A program made the position numbers and the translations under genes. Under the pieces are notes generated by a model. That model made no database searches. It had not been told where the DNA came from and worked only from the letters and a program-made list of their open reading frames with translations. A stretch of 39,236 bases of DNA from CAVLCC01 sp963661535 (GTDB lineage: Bacteria; Actinomycetota; Coriobacteriia; Coriobacteriales; CADBOM01), in the NCBI GenBank assembly GCA_963661535.1, contig CAVLCC010000016.1:1-39236 (forward strand), given 5' to 3'. Shown piece by piece: positions 8,401-15,633 of the stretch (positions within the stretch are counted from its first letter, which is position 1; each line of letters starts with the position of its first letter).

Positions 8401-8416
8401 TGATAATGATAACTCA
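8401..8416. promoter_or_regulatory. Fur-box-like sequence upstream of the metallophosphoesterase/nitrogenase-like operon
   Basis: The sequence TGATAATGATAACTCA matches the first eleven bases of the classical Fur consensus (GATAATGATAA) exactly, while its second half is degenerate. It sits about 45 bp upstream of the first gene of the operon, a sensible place for a repressor. Fur-type recognition is inferred from the consensus only, and short AT-rich matches arise by chance. Confidence 0.3.
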
Positions 8417-8522
8417 TGCTAAAGATTTTTTGGCTGCGTGTGAGTGATTTTTAAATGTGCGTGTGTTTTGGCAGTTGCTAGTTAGATGCAACTTTCCATC
8501 CTAACCACAACACCAACAATCG

Positions 8523-10088
8523 CTAGATAGAATCCATTTCTTCATTTAAAAGCTTAGACTTTCTCTCAAGAATTTTATATGAAAGCGCTATATATAGCCA
8601 TTCATCTGCAGAATCTAGCAAAAGTCCCGTTATCTTTTTTATACGCTCTATTCTGCGTAAAAATGTGCTTCTAGATAAAAACAGCGCTTTTGAAGCATCA
8701 GCCGCATTGAACCTACATTCAATATATGTCCATAGCGTCTCATAAAGATGTGTTGAATTTTGTTGGTCATATTCTATAACTAAGCGAAGTGCTCTAGCAC
8801 ATACTTTTCTTGCCGGAAGTTCTTCGCACATACAATCGAGCAAATATTCAAAAGCATAATTGTCATATTCTAAATACCAGTGCATCGGATTTGCTTTGCG
8901 CCCATATTTAATTGCAATATCGGTTTGCTTAGCAGCAAGTGGAAGCTCAAACAAATCATTAAATTTGCTGCTTGCACCAGCGAGCATATATCCTTCTCGC
9001 AAAAACATGCTCAAATCATTTGCAAGTCTAAGGTTTGCATCTTTTATATGTTTTGAATTGTTTATAAGCAAAAAACACTTGTTTTCAACACTAAAACAAG
9101 TGCCTTGTGGAACCAGCCCCTCTAGATGAGGCTGCAACATCGACACATAGCTTCCCATTACTTCCTCGGTATGAGGTCTAATTTGAATAAGTGTATATTC
9201 GTCGTCCATTTCATACTTTATGTGCTCGAGTTGCTCTAAGAGAGATTCACGCGTTACATTATAACCCTCCAAAATATTAGAGATTAGATATCTAAAATGA
9301 GTATTGTCGTCAGGACGTCTAAAAAATGTACCCAACTTAATATAGAGCTGCTCAATTTCTTCGCCCACAATATCTACAATGTCAGTGTTGTAGTCATTCA
9401 ATACCGTATCTTTAGAGTATGGAATGCCCAACCTACCAACACTTTTTCCGTCAATAAATATATTTCTATTCAGCATAGGGTCATCTCCCGACCATACCCA
9501 TACGCCCTCTTTGCTCTCCCATAATTTAATGTCGCCTAGCGCTGCATGCATATTTATATACTCGATAGGCATTCTGTCAAATTCGTCGATATAGCGCATT
9601 TTTAAGCCGCGTTCGGCTGCCAGACGTTTGGAATACGCAACGTATTTTAAAGAAGAGTCAAGCAAAGCAATTGGATCTTGCATAACAGATTCGCAACTTC
9701 TAATAATGGCTTCATACGACAAAACCTCTTTGCTGGCATGATCTAGGAGTTCGCCCCATTTATTAAATTTATCAAAGATTGTAAGTAGGTGATTAAAGAC
9801 CTTCTCATGCCTGTTTTCATCTGGAACCAAAATCCATTCATTTTCATTTATACAAATCGATTCGTCATTAGTTCCAAAGCACAAAAAAATTGTATCTGAA
9901 TATCTGCGGTTAATTTGGTTCATTCGCTCAGGGTCAACTACTACTAAATGTCCGCACATTTCTTGCGCGCTACTCCAATACATAGGTCGGCTAACATATG
10001 CTTTTTCCAGAATATTGCTGCTAGAAGATATTGAGTGTGACCAGCGTTTATGTATCCAATAAAAAATTAGATTCTTTGAGATTTTCAT
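8523..10088 (-). CDS. PucR/CdaR-type transcriptional regulator
   Basis: This is a DNA-binding regulator of about 521 residues. Its C-terminal 50-60 residues (LYETLWTYIECRFNAADA, then SKALFLSRSTFLRRIERIKK) match the PucR C-terminal helix-turn-helix domain, and the central part resembles the GGDEF-like/ligand-sensing region common in this family. The N-terminal 300 residues contain no motif I can name. I place the start at the ATG at 10088, because AAAGGGGA lies 7-8 nt upstream; a frame opening at 10124 lacks a ribosome site. It is divergent from the decayed MFS gene and the URO-D-like gene. That is a common layout for a regulator controlling an adjacent uptake and catabolism unit. Palindromes in the intervening region are candidate operators. 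Confidence 0.8.
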   Translation of the reverse strand: MKISKNLIFYWIHKRWSHSISSSSNILEKAYVSRPMYWSSAQEMCGHLVVVDPERMNQINRRYSDTIFLCFGTNDESICINENEWILVPDENRHEKVFNHLLTIFDKFNKWGELLDHASKEVLSYEAIIRSCESVMQDPIALLDSSLKYVAYSKRLAAERGLKMRYIDEFDRMPIEYINMHAALGDIKLWESKEGVWVWSGDDPMLNRNIFIDGKSVGRLGIPYSKDTVLNDYNTDIVDIVGEEIEQLYIKLGTFFRRPDDNTHFRYLISNILEGYNVTRESLLEQLEHIKYEMDDEYTLIQIRPHTEEVMGSYVSMLQPHLEGLVPQGTCFSVENKCFLLINNSKHIKDANLRLANDLSMFLREGYMLAGASSKFNDLFELPLAAKQTDIAIKYGRKANPMHWYLEYDNYAFEYLLDCMCEELPARKVCARALRLVIEYDQQNSTHLYETLWTYIECRFNAADASKALFLSRSTFLRRIERIKKITGLLLDSADEWLYIALSYKILERKSKLLNEEMDSI

Positions 10089-10223
10089 ATAAAATCCCCT
10101 TTGTTCTACAGAAATTAAATACATTCAATTATATATACACTTTAATTCAAAATATTTATTGTTTTGAACTATTTTAACGTACAGACTCAAATAATAGGTT
10201 AGCAATATCTTGTTTATAGGTTT

Positions 10224-10250
10224 TTTAGTGCACTAAATTTTTAACGTTAA
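10224..10250. promoter_or_regulatory. Two adjacent perfect palindromes between divergent regulator and MFS/URO-D genes
   Basis: TTTAGTGCACTAAA (10224-10237) is a perfect 14-bp palindrome, followed three bases later by TTAACGTTAA (10241-10250), a perfect 10-bp palindrome. Both lie in the 210-bp space between the divergent regulator and transporter starts, which is where an operator for the PucR-type protein would be expected. Binding is inference. Confidence 0.4.
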
Positions 10251-10298
10251 TTGGTTTTTTAAATTTATGGATTTAAGAATTAAAGGAGGGCTTTAAAA

Positions 10299-10758
10299 AT
10301 GGAGGTTGCAAAAAAGCAAAATACAACGCGACATTGGCTTGTATTTATTGGCGTATGCATGACAATGGCAGGAGGTCTAGGCTTAGTACTAAGCATTATG
10401 GGAAATTTTTTCCCAAGCATTGCTACAGAATTTGGCCTGGTAAATTCATCTGGTAATTTAGACGTTGCACCAGTAACGCTTCTCATGACTATATATTCTC
10501 TCGTAATGCTTATATGGCGACCGCTGCTACTCAACAATATATAGCTACATGAATATGGCTATTGCTATCTTAGGCGGCTTAGGAGCAACATTTGTTGCGC
10601 TTGTATACAATTTTGTTGGTGCTTACAATGTTGCATATGCATGCGGAATTGCATTTGCTGTTCTCGAAGGATTATTTGTTATCATAGCTTGCACTTCTGC
10701 AAAGAAATTTAAAGACAAATGGACTCTAGAGGGCGAGCCAGAAAAGACTCGTAAATAA
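10299..10758 (+). pseudogene. Decayed MFS transporter (N- and C-terminal remnants only)
   Basis: The first piece (10299-10544) begins with a strong AAAGGAGG ribosome site and encodes the typical MFS start: a short cytosolic tail, TM1 (WLVFIGVCMTMAGGLGLVLS) and the beginning of TM2 (VTLLMTIYSLVMLIW). It then runs into a stop after unrelated residues. The second piece (10549-10758), in a different frame, encodes the last transmembrane hairpin and a charged tail ending KDKWTLEGEPEKTRK. An intact MFS protein has about 400 residues, so roughly 250-300 central residues are gone, with the deletion joint near 10516-10530. The product cannot be a working 12-TM carrier. The preserved translation signals suggest the loss is recent, or that it is a sequence or assembly artefact. 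Confidence 0.8.
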
Positions 10759-10828
10759 ATAGTTGGATAAATTTACATAGCGATATAAACTAGTAATATA
10801 AACCAAGTTATTGCGAAAGGATACAAAA

Positions 10829-11824
10829 ATGTTAACGCCTAGAGAAAATGTTATGGCGATGCTAAATGGCGAAAAACCTGACTATATTAGCGACTTAATG
10901 AGTACGTTAGTTTTTCAGCCTGACCCAGAAATTGTTCGCACGATGATACCTAGAGACGGTCAAATTCATCCGGATTCATGGGGAGTAGCCAAATGCTGGC
11001 CACCAGATGCACCTGGTGCTCACCCAGTAATCAATGACGAAACAAAGGTTCTAAAAGATATTGATGAGTGGCGCAAATGCGTGCATGCCCCAGAGTTTTC
11101 AGACGATGAATGGGCTCCTTGCGTAGAGAGCTCAAAACAAGTGGATCGAAACGAAATGTTTTGTGCTTACTTTATGCCTGCTGGATTGTTTGAGCGCTCG
11201 CACTTCTTAATGGGTATGGAAGATGCATTTTGTTGCTACCTAGAAGAACCTGAAGAGATGGCAGAACTTTTGCGCTATATCTGCGACTGGAAGCTCAAAC
11301 AAATAGATATTGCTTATGATAAATTTAAGCCAGATGCAGTTTTTTATCACGATGACTGGGGCACATCTAAGAGTCTATTCTTGCCTCCTGAGGTATGGCG
11401 TGAGATGATTAAGCCCCTCCAAATAGAAATCTCTAAAGCATTTCATGAACGCGATATTTTATATATTCATCACTCCGACAGCTATTGCGTGCCTCTAACA
11501 CCTGATATGGTAGACATTGGAGTTGATGTTTGGCAAGGCGTTATTCCATCTAATGATGTGCAGCATGTAAAAGAAATTACTGACCACAAACTTGCAATGG
11601 CAGGCGGAATAAATGTTCCAAAAATAGACATTGAAGGTCTAGGGGAAGAAAAAATTCGTGCTGAAGTTAGACGTGCATATGAACAATATTGTCCTGGTGG
11701 CAAATTCTTTGTTGGAATGCCTTCAGGAGAATGTTACATAAAACGAAACGACGAAATTGCCAATGATGAAATGGCAAAATGCAGAGTTCAGTGGATAGAA
11801 AATCACCCAGAAGAGTATTGTTAA
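10829..11824 (+). CDS. URO-D-fold methyltransferase-like protein (uroporphyrinogen decarboxylase family)
   Basis: This 331-aa protein belongs to the uroporphyrinogen decarboxylase/MtaA superfamily. The start LTPRENVMAMLNGEKPDYIS is typical of the family. So are the DDWG segment (about 175-178), HHSDSYC (about 214-220) and the closing barrel strands GVDVWQGV, LAMAGGIN and GMPSGECY. True haem enzymes and MtaA-type corrinoid methyltransferases differ in detail. Here the zinc-type HxCG segment reads HHSDSYC, so the metal site may be altered. I choose the ATG at 10829, 7 nt after AAAGGA, not an in-frame TTG at 10811. No corrinoid protein gene lies nearby. It follows the MFS remnant by 70 bp and precedes a terminator. 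It is more likely a demethylase or methyltransferase of a small substrate than a haem-synthesis enzyme. Confidence 0.85.
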   Translation: MLTPRENVMAMLNGEKPDYISDLMSTLVFQPDPEIVRTMIPRDGQIHPDSWGVAKCWPPDAPGAHPVINDETKVLKDIDEWRKCVHAPEFSDDEWAPCVESSKQVDRNEMFCAYFMPAGLFERSHFLMGMEDAFCCYLEEPEEMAELLRYICDWKLKQIDIAYDKFKPDAVFYHDDWGTSKSLFLPPEVWREMIKPLQIEISKAFHERDILYIHHSDSYCVPLTPDMVDIGVDVWQGVIPSNDVQHVKEITDHKLAMAGGINVPKIDIEGLGEEKIRAEVRRAYEQYCPGGKFFVGMPSGECYIKRNDEIANDEMAKCRVQWIENHPEEYC

Positions 11825-11880
11825 AAAAATTGCTGGGAGCTTTGTATACCAGCTAGCTTTCAATAGATACTGAATAAAAA

Positions 11881-11913
11881 ACAGCCCCCAATTCTGAGGG
11901 CTGTATCTTTTTT
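11881..11913 (+). terminator. Rho-independent terminator after URO-D-like gene
   Basis: Arms ACAGCCC and GGGCTGT form a perfect 7-bp stem with a short loop, followed by ATCTTTTTT. It ends the MFS-remnant/URO-D transcript and lies immediately before the 3' end of the convergent tRNA-Thr gene. Confidence 0.88.
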
Positions 11914-11916
11914 AAA

Positions 11917-11991
11917 TGGAGCTGGTGACAGGAGTCGAACCTGCAACCCACAGTTTACAAAACTGTTGCGCTGCCATTGCGCCACACCAGC
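11917..11991 (-). tRNA. tRNA-Thr (anticodon UGU)
   Basis: The 75-nt sequence folds as a canonical tRNA with an encoded CCA. The acceptor stem GCTGGTG pairs with CACCAGC, the D stem is GCGC/GCGC, the anticodon stem is ACAGT/ACTGT with loop TTTGTAA (anticodon TGT), the variable loop has 5 nt, and the T-arm carries GCAGG-TTCGACT-CCTGT. The anticodon reads ACA threonine codons. Confidence 0.96.
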
Positions 11992-12109
11992 GTGTAAAAC
12001 ATCGAACGAGCAATAATTCTACCAGCAAATCAAGCGTGTGCAAGATATTTCTTAAAACTATGCCGCAAACGGAGGGGAGCCACTGAGTGCGGAGTGCACC
12101 GTAACTTCG

Positions 12110-12211
12110 CTGTAACTTCGCAAACTCATTTGCCACAGGAATGTTAAAACCTGCCCTCTCAAATCCAAGGTCAAGTCCTCCACAGCCACTAAATAAACTG
12201 ATAACATTCAC
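12110..12211 (-). pseudogene. N-terminal stub of a DNA (cytosine-5) methyltransferase
   Basis: The first 30 codons read MNVISLFSGCGGLDLGFERA followed by GFNIPVANEF. This is the SAM-binding motif I (FSGCGGLDLGF) of C5 DNA methyltransferases at its usual N-terminal place. After that the reading frame loses all family likeness and runs on through a short direct repeat (GCGAAGTTACA/GCGAAGTTACG) towards tRNA-Thr. Catalytic motifs such as PCQ and ENV are missing, so this is a remnant. It marks the loss of a restriction-modification or phage/plasmid-type methylase gene at this tRNA. Confidence 0.75.
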
Positions 12212-12330
12212 TTCTATGCCCTTTCAAACAGGCTTTTACACCAATATAAAAACAACAAAATAACCCAAACATTATTGATGGCGCAAGACCTGCACAAACC
12301 CCACGCAAACCCCGCGCAAGCCAATAACAA
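12212..12330. other. Gene-free spacer with short C-rich degenerate repeats
   Basis: Between the methyltransferase stub and yacP the plus strand shows near-repeats (CACAAACCCCACGCAAACCC and then CGCGCAAG). I see no gene, no clear terminator and no tRNA here. Confidence 0.5.
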
Positions 12331-12870
12331 CTACATCTCGCCTCTCGCCATGGCTTCTAGTTTGGCTCTAACACTTGGATTTATTCTGTCTGCAACAGTA
12401 TTTTTGCTGCTAGTGCTCAAATTTTGGATACACTCATCGCGCACTTCATCTATCTCGTGAGAAAAACCAACGGCAGACATTCTTGTAACTCCGTCTTTAA
12501 ATGTTGCATTTTGAACAGCCCAGTCAGACGATAAAACCAAAACCTCGCGCTCTGAGTTGCGTGCCTTAAAAGACAAGCGCTCAATCACCTGATCTGCCTC
12601 AGTATTTGTGGGAGAAAAAATGACTGTAATGCCAGCCACTTTAGTGGGCTTGCCGTAAGACATGGGGTTTCCTCCGCCGTCAAATACAATGGTAGCTTCG
12701 TATTTGCCTTGAGCAAATGCTGCAACATCTGCAATGAGTTTTTCTCTAGCGCGGTTTAGCGGGTCATCAGAATAATCTTCGACCTCAATATCGTCATATG
12801 CACCGCTAGATCTAATTAGGTTGTATCCATCAACTAGCAACACAGGCTTTTTATTTCCATACACAGGCAT
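12331..12870 (-). CDS. yacP: NYN-domain ribonuclease-like protein (YacP/Rae1 family)
   Basis: This is a 179-aa member of the YacP/NYN (PIN-like) family, whose Bacillus representative Rae1 cleaves mRNA on ribosomes. Typical features are LLVDGYNLI with the catalytic Asp14, the VFDGGG segment around Asp64, the TEADQVIERL helix that carries a further acidic residue, and VLSSDWAVQ. Its start lies 2 bp from the end of rlmB on the same strand, and the pair is conserved side by side in many Gram-positive genomes. The nearest ribosome-site-like sequence, GAGGGG, is about 13 nt from the ATG, so translation may be coupled to rlmB. The family is clear; the substrate here is unknown. Confidence 0.9.
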   Translation of the reverse strand: MPVYGNKKPVLLVDGYNLIRSSGAYDDIEVEDYSDDPLNRAREKLIADVAAFAQGKYEATIVFDGGGNPMSYGKPTKVAGITVIFSPTNTEADQVIERLSFKARNSEREVLVLSSDWAVQNATFKDGVTRMSAVGFSHEIDEVRDECIQNLSTSSKNTVADRINPSVRAKLEAMARGEM

Positions 12871-12871
12871 A

Positions 12872-13975
12872 CTAATCTAACAACCCCTCTGCCGCACACT
12901 GACGCAACCACTCATAACCAAGCGCAGCCGCAGCACACGACACATTTAAAGAGCCAATTTGCCCTCGCTGCTCGAGCTTAACCATAAAGTCGCATTTTTG
13001 TTGAACAAGCTTTGAGATGCCTGTTTGCTCGTTTCCCATAACCAGAGCAATCTTTCCATGCAAAGGACTATCCCAGCATGCGCACGAAGCCTTCTCTGAT
13101 GCTCCGGCAATCCAAAATCCGCTCTCCCGCAATGCGTCGCACGTGTTTGCAATGTTTGTGACCTTAGCAATTTTTATGCGGCTAACAGCACCTGCAGAAG
13201 TCTTATAAGTCGATGAGACAACATCTACCGAGCGCTTGTTTGCAATCACAACGCCCGATGCCCCTAGCACCTCAGCCGTGCGCACAATAGCACCAAAATT
13301 TCCAACATCTGTAATGTGATCTAGAACAATAACTAGCGCGGCAGACTCCCCATCACAACTCTCAGCAATCTCGTGAATTGACGAATACCTATACGCACTG
13401 GCAATTGCTAAGATGCCTTGGTGGTTTAACCCTGCTGCTTTCTCTTCTATACGCACTCGCGGAACTGCATCTATATCTACGCCGCGCGAGTCGGCAAGTT
13501 CTTGAATTTTATCTAGCGCATCTCCAGACGAAATGCCTTGGGCAATCATTATTTTTTTGAGAGGAACACCAGCTTCTAGGGCTTCGATAACCGCGTGCTT
13601 GCCAGCAATTGCATCATTTCCAGATCTTGAGTCTTTCTTATACGAGGATCCTTTGCCCTTGCCCCTATACGCTCCAGTGTCTTCTCTAAAGCCTGAACGA
13701 GAGTCGTACGCACGCTTGTTGGCCCCCTTGGCAGCCTTGCCACCCTTAGCTCCGCCACGACTACCTGTGCCCCTAGCACCCTGAGCACCGTTGTCATTCC
13801 AGCTGCTCTTAACACTAGCACTGGCGCCATAGCGCTGTGAGGCTCCCCTCAAGCTTTTGGAAAAACCGCCACCTCGTCTAGACGCATCATTTGCCAAGTA
13901 GGCACCTTTGCCCTTGTTCTTGCCCTTGCCTCCATTAATATCTCGAGATGGCTTTCGAGTCTGGCCTTTGCTCAT
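12872..13975 (-). CDS. rlmB: 23S rRNA (guanosine-2'-O)-methyltransferase RlmB-type with long basic N-terminal extension
   Basis: This SpoU/TrmH-family enzyme uses SAM to methylate a ribose in 23S rRNA. Residues about 123-200 form the L30e-like substrate-binding domain (IAGKHAVIEALEAG). Residues about 210-360 form the trefoil-knot catalytic domain with LDHITDVGNFGAIVRTAE, VMGNEQTGIS and GSLNVSCAAA. The usual RlmB has about 245-255 residues. This one has 367, because residues 1-120 are a disordered tail rich in Gly, Lys, Arg and Ser, probably RNA-binding. The start lies 2 bp after the cysS stop. The ribosome site is weak, consistent with coupling to cysS. The extension has no catalytic motif. 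Confidence 0.92.
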   Translation of the reverse strand: MSKGQTRKPSRDINGGKGKNKGKGAYLANDASRRGGGFSKSLRGASQRYGASASVKSSWNDNGAQGARGTGSRGGAKGGKAAKGANKRAYDSRSGFREDTGAYRGKGKGSSYKKDSRSGNDAIAGKHAVIEALEAGVPLKKIMIAQGISSGDALDKIQELADSRGVDIDAVPRVRIEEKAAGLNHQGILAIASAYRYSSIHEIAESCDGESAALVIVLDHITDVGNFGAIVRTAEVLGASGVVIANKRSVDVVSSTYKTSAGAVSRIKIAKVTNIANTCDALRESGFWIAGASEKASCACWDSPLHGKIALVMGNEQTGISKLVQQKCDFMVKLEQRGQIGSLNVSCAAAALGYEWLRQCAAEGLLD

Positions 13976-13977
13976 CT

Positions 13978-15498
13978 CTATAGCACCAGCCTAGCTCCAG
14001 ATGGAGTGTCTTCAACTGTTAGTCCGAGTTCGCTTATGCCATCACGAATTTTATCTGCAACGTCCCAGTTTTTGTTCTTTCTAGCTTCAGCCCTCGTATC
14101 CAAAAGAGCTTGAGCTGCAGCTTCTTTGTCGTTGCCCTCATAGCTTGCAAGATTTAGTGCAAGCTCAAGTATTCCATCGGGAAGTTGACTTTCAGACTCC
14201 CCTTCTAGCATATCAATGCCAAATCTAGCCATCAAATCTACGATTGTATCTGCAGCCTTTGTTGCCGCGTCAACCGCATCCTGGCTATGTATTCCGCCAG
14301 ATACAAATGCATTTGCAGCACTAATGAGCGCAAAGACCTCACCAAGTGCAGCTGCCGTGTTAAAGTCATCGTCCATTGCATCCACATATTTGCTGCAAGA
14401 CTCAGCAATCTGTGCATTCAATCTCGTTATGGCTGCCTCATCATCAGACGAACCCTTACAACCGGCCAAACCATCAGAACCCTCACAACCGCCCTCGTCA
14501 TCCAAAGCGTGAGAGCACTCCCACTTAATATTGCGAAGTGCTGTTTGTATACGCTCAAACGAAACCTGAGCCTCATCAAGTCTCTCTTTTGAGTAGTCGA
14601 GCGGACTACGATAGTGAGTTTGCAACATCAGCATGCGCAAAACACGTGGGTCAAGATATTCCATCACGTCTTTGAGCAGCAAAAAGTTGCCGGTAGACTT
14701 GCTCATCTTCTCAGAGTCAATTAGGAGCATGCCGCCATGCATCCAGTAATTGCAAAACTTCACCCCCTCAGCACCTTGTGCTTGTGCAATCTCATTTTCG
14801 TGGTGAGGAAAAACCAGATCAACTCCCCCTCCATGAATGTCAAAAGGCTGTCCCAAATATTTAGCAGACATCGAAGAGCACTCAATGTGCCAACCCGGAC
14901 GACCTTGTCCCCAAGGCGACTCCCAATAAGGTTCACCTGGTTTTGCAGCCTTCCATAGTGCAAAGTCTAGTGGGTCGTGCTTTTTGGGATCAATCTCTAT
15001 GCGAGCACCGCTTTGCATCTCATCTGCACTTCGCCCAGACAAGCAACCATAGCTCGCATCTGATCTAACGGAAAAATAAACATCTCCGTCTACCGCATAA
15101 GCATGGTCGCGCTCTATAAGCTTGTTAATAGTTGCAATCATCGAGTCGATTTCTTCTGTGGCACGAGGACGTATTGTAGGACGCTTCACGCCCATCGCAT
15201 CCATCGCGCTTATAAATGCACAAGAATACTCCTTGGCAACCTCTGCCGTACTGCGCCCCTCTTCGTTTGCGCGGTTGATAATTTTGTCGTCAACATCTGT
15301 TAAGTTCGATACAAATGTAACTTCATAACCAGAATTTTCTAGGTGGCGCCTAATAACGTCAAATGAAATAAACGTGCGTGCATTGCCCACATGAATGTGA
15401 TTGTATACGGTAGGCCCGCACACATACATTCCAACTTTGCCCTCACGAATTGGAACAAACTCTTCTTTTTTGCGCGTGAGCGTGTTATATATTTTCAT
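13978..15498 (-). CDS. cysS: Cysteinyl-tRNA synthetase
   Basis: This class I aminoacyl-tRNA synthetase charges tRNA-Cys with cysteine in the cytosol. Key elements are the zinc ligands C27, C206, H231 and E235, the HIGH-type motif HIHVG (34-38), the KMSKS motif (263-267) and the DALR-type helical C-terminal half. The 506 residues slightly exceed the usual 460-470. Part of the excess is a low-complexity Gly/Asp/Ser-rich insert around residues 345-375 (DDEGGCEGSDGLAGCKGSS). AGAGGAGA stands 5 nt before the ATG. It is the gene between ispF and rlmB, an arrangement also seen in mycobacteria. Confidence 0.97.
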   Translation of the reverse strand: MKIYNTLTRKKEEFVPIREGKVGMYVCGPTVYNHIHVGNARTFISFDVIRRHLENSGYEVTFVSNLTDVDDKIINRANEEGRSTAEVAKEYSCAFISAMDAMGVKRPTIRPRATEEIDSMIATINKLIERDHAYAVDGDVYFSVRSDASYGCLSGRSADEMQSGARIEIDPKKHDPLDFALWKAAKPGEPYWESPWGQGRPGWHIECSSMSAKYLGQPFDIHGGGVDLVFPHHENEIAQAQGAEGVKFCNYWMHGGMLLIDSEKMSKSTGNFLLLKDVMEYLDPRVLRMLMLQTHYRSPLDYSKERLDEAQVSFERIQTALRNIKWECSHALDDEGGCEGSDGLAGCKGSSDDEAAITRLNAQIAESCSKYVDAMDDDFNTAAALGEVFALISAANAFVSGGIHSQDAVDAATKAADTIVDLMARFGIDMLEGESESQLPDGILELALNLASYEGNDKEAAAQALLDTRAEARKNKNWDVADKIRDGISELGLTVEDTPSGARLVL

Positions 15499-15633
15499 CT
15501 TATCTCCTCTAAACTTTATCCCCTAAGTTTTATTCCCTTAGATATAAACACAAATTAAAGCTGAGCTCTAACAACCCTAGTAGCCCTAGCAGGCTTAACG
15601 ACCCCAAGCAGCTCCTACAACCCTAAGCAGCCC
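15499..15633. repeat. Degenerate short repeats in the ispF-cysS spacer
   Basis: The plus strand contains several near-copies of CCCTAAGCAGC or CCCTAGCAGG (for example ACAACCCTAGTAGCCCTAGC and CCTACAACCCTAAGCAGCCC) between about 15568 and 15640, running into the ispF stop codon. Spacing is irregular and copies are imperfect. It looks like slippage-generated sequence, not a CRISPR or integron array. Confidence 0.5.

Noticed and set aside
12110..12211. A functional restriction-modification methyltransferase
   Set aside because: Only motif I survives; PCQ, ENV and the target recognition domain are missing.
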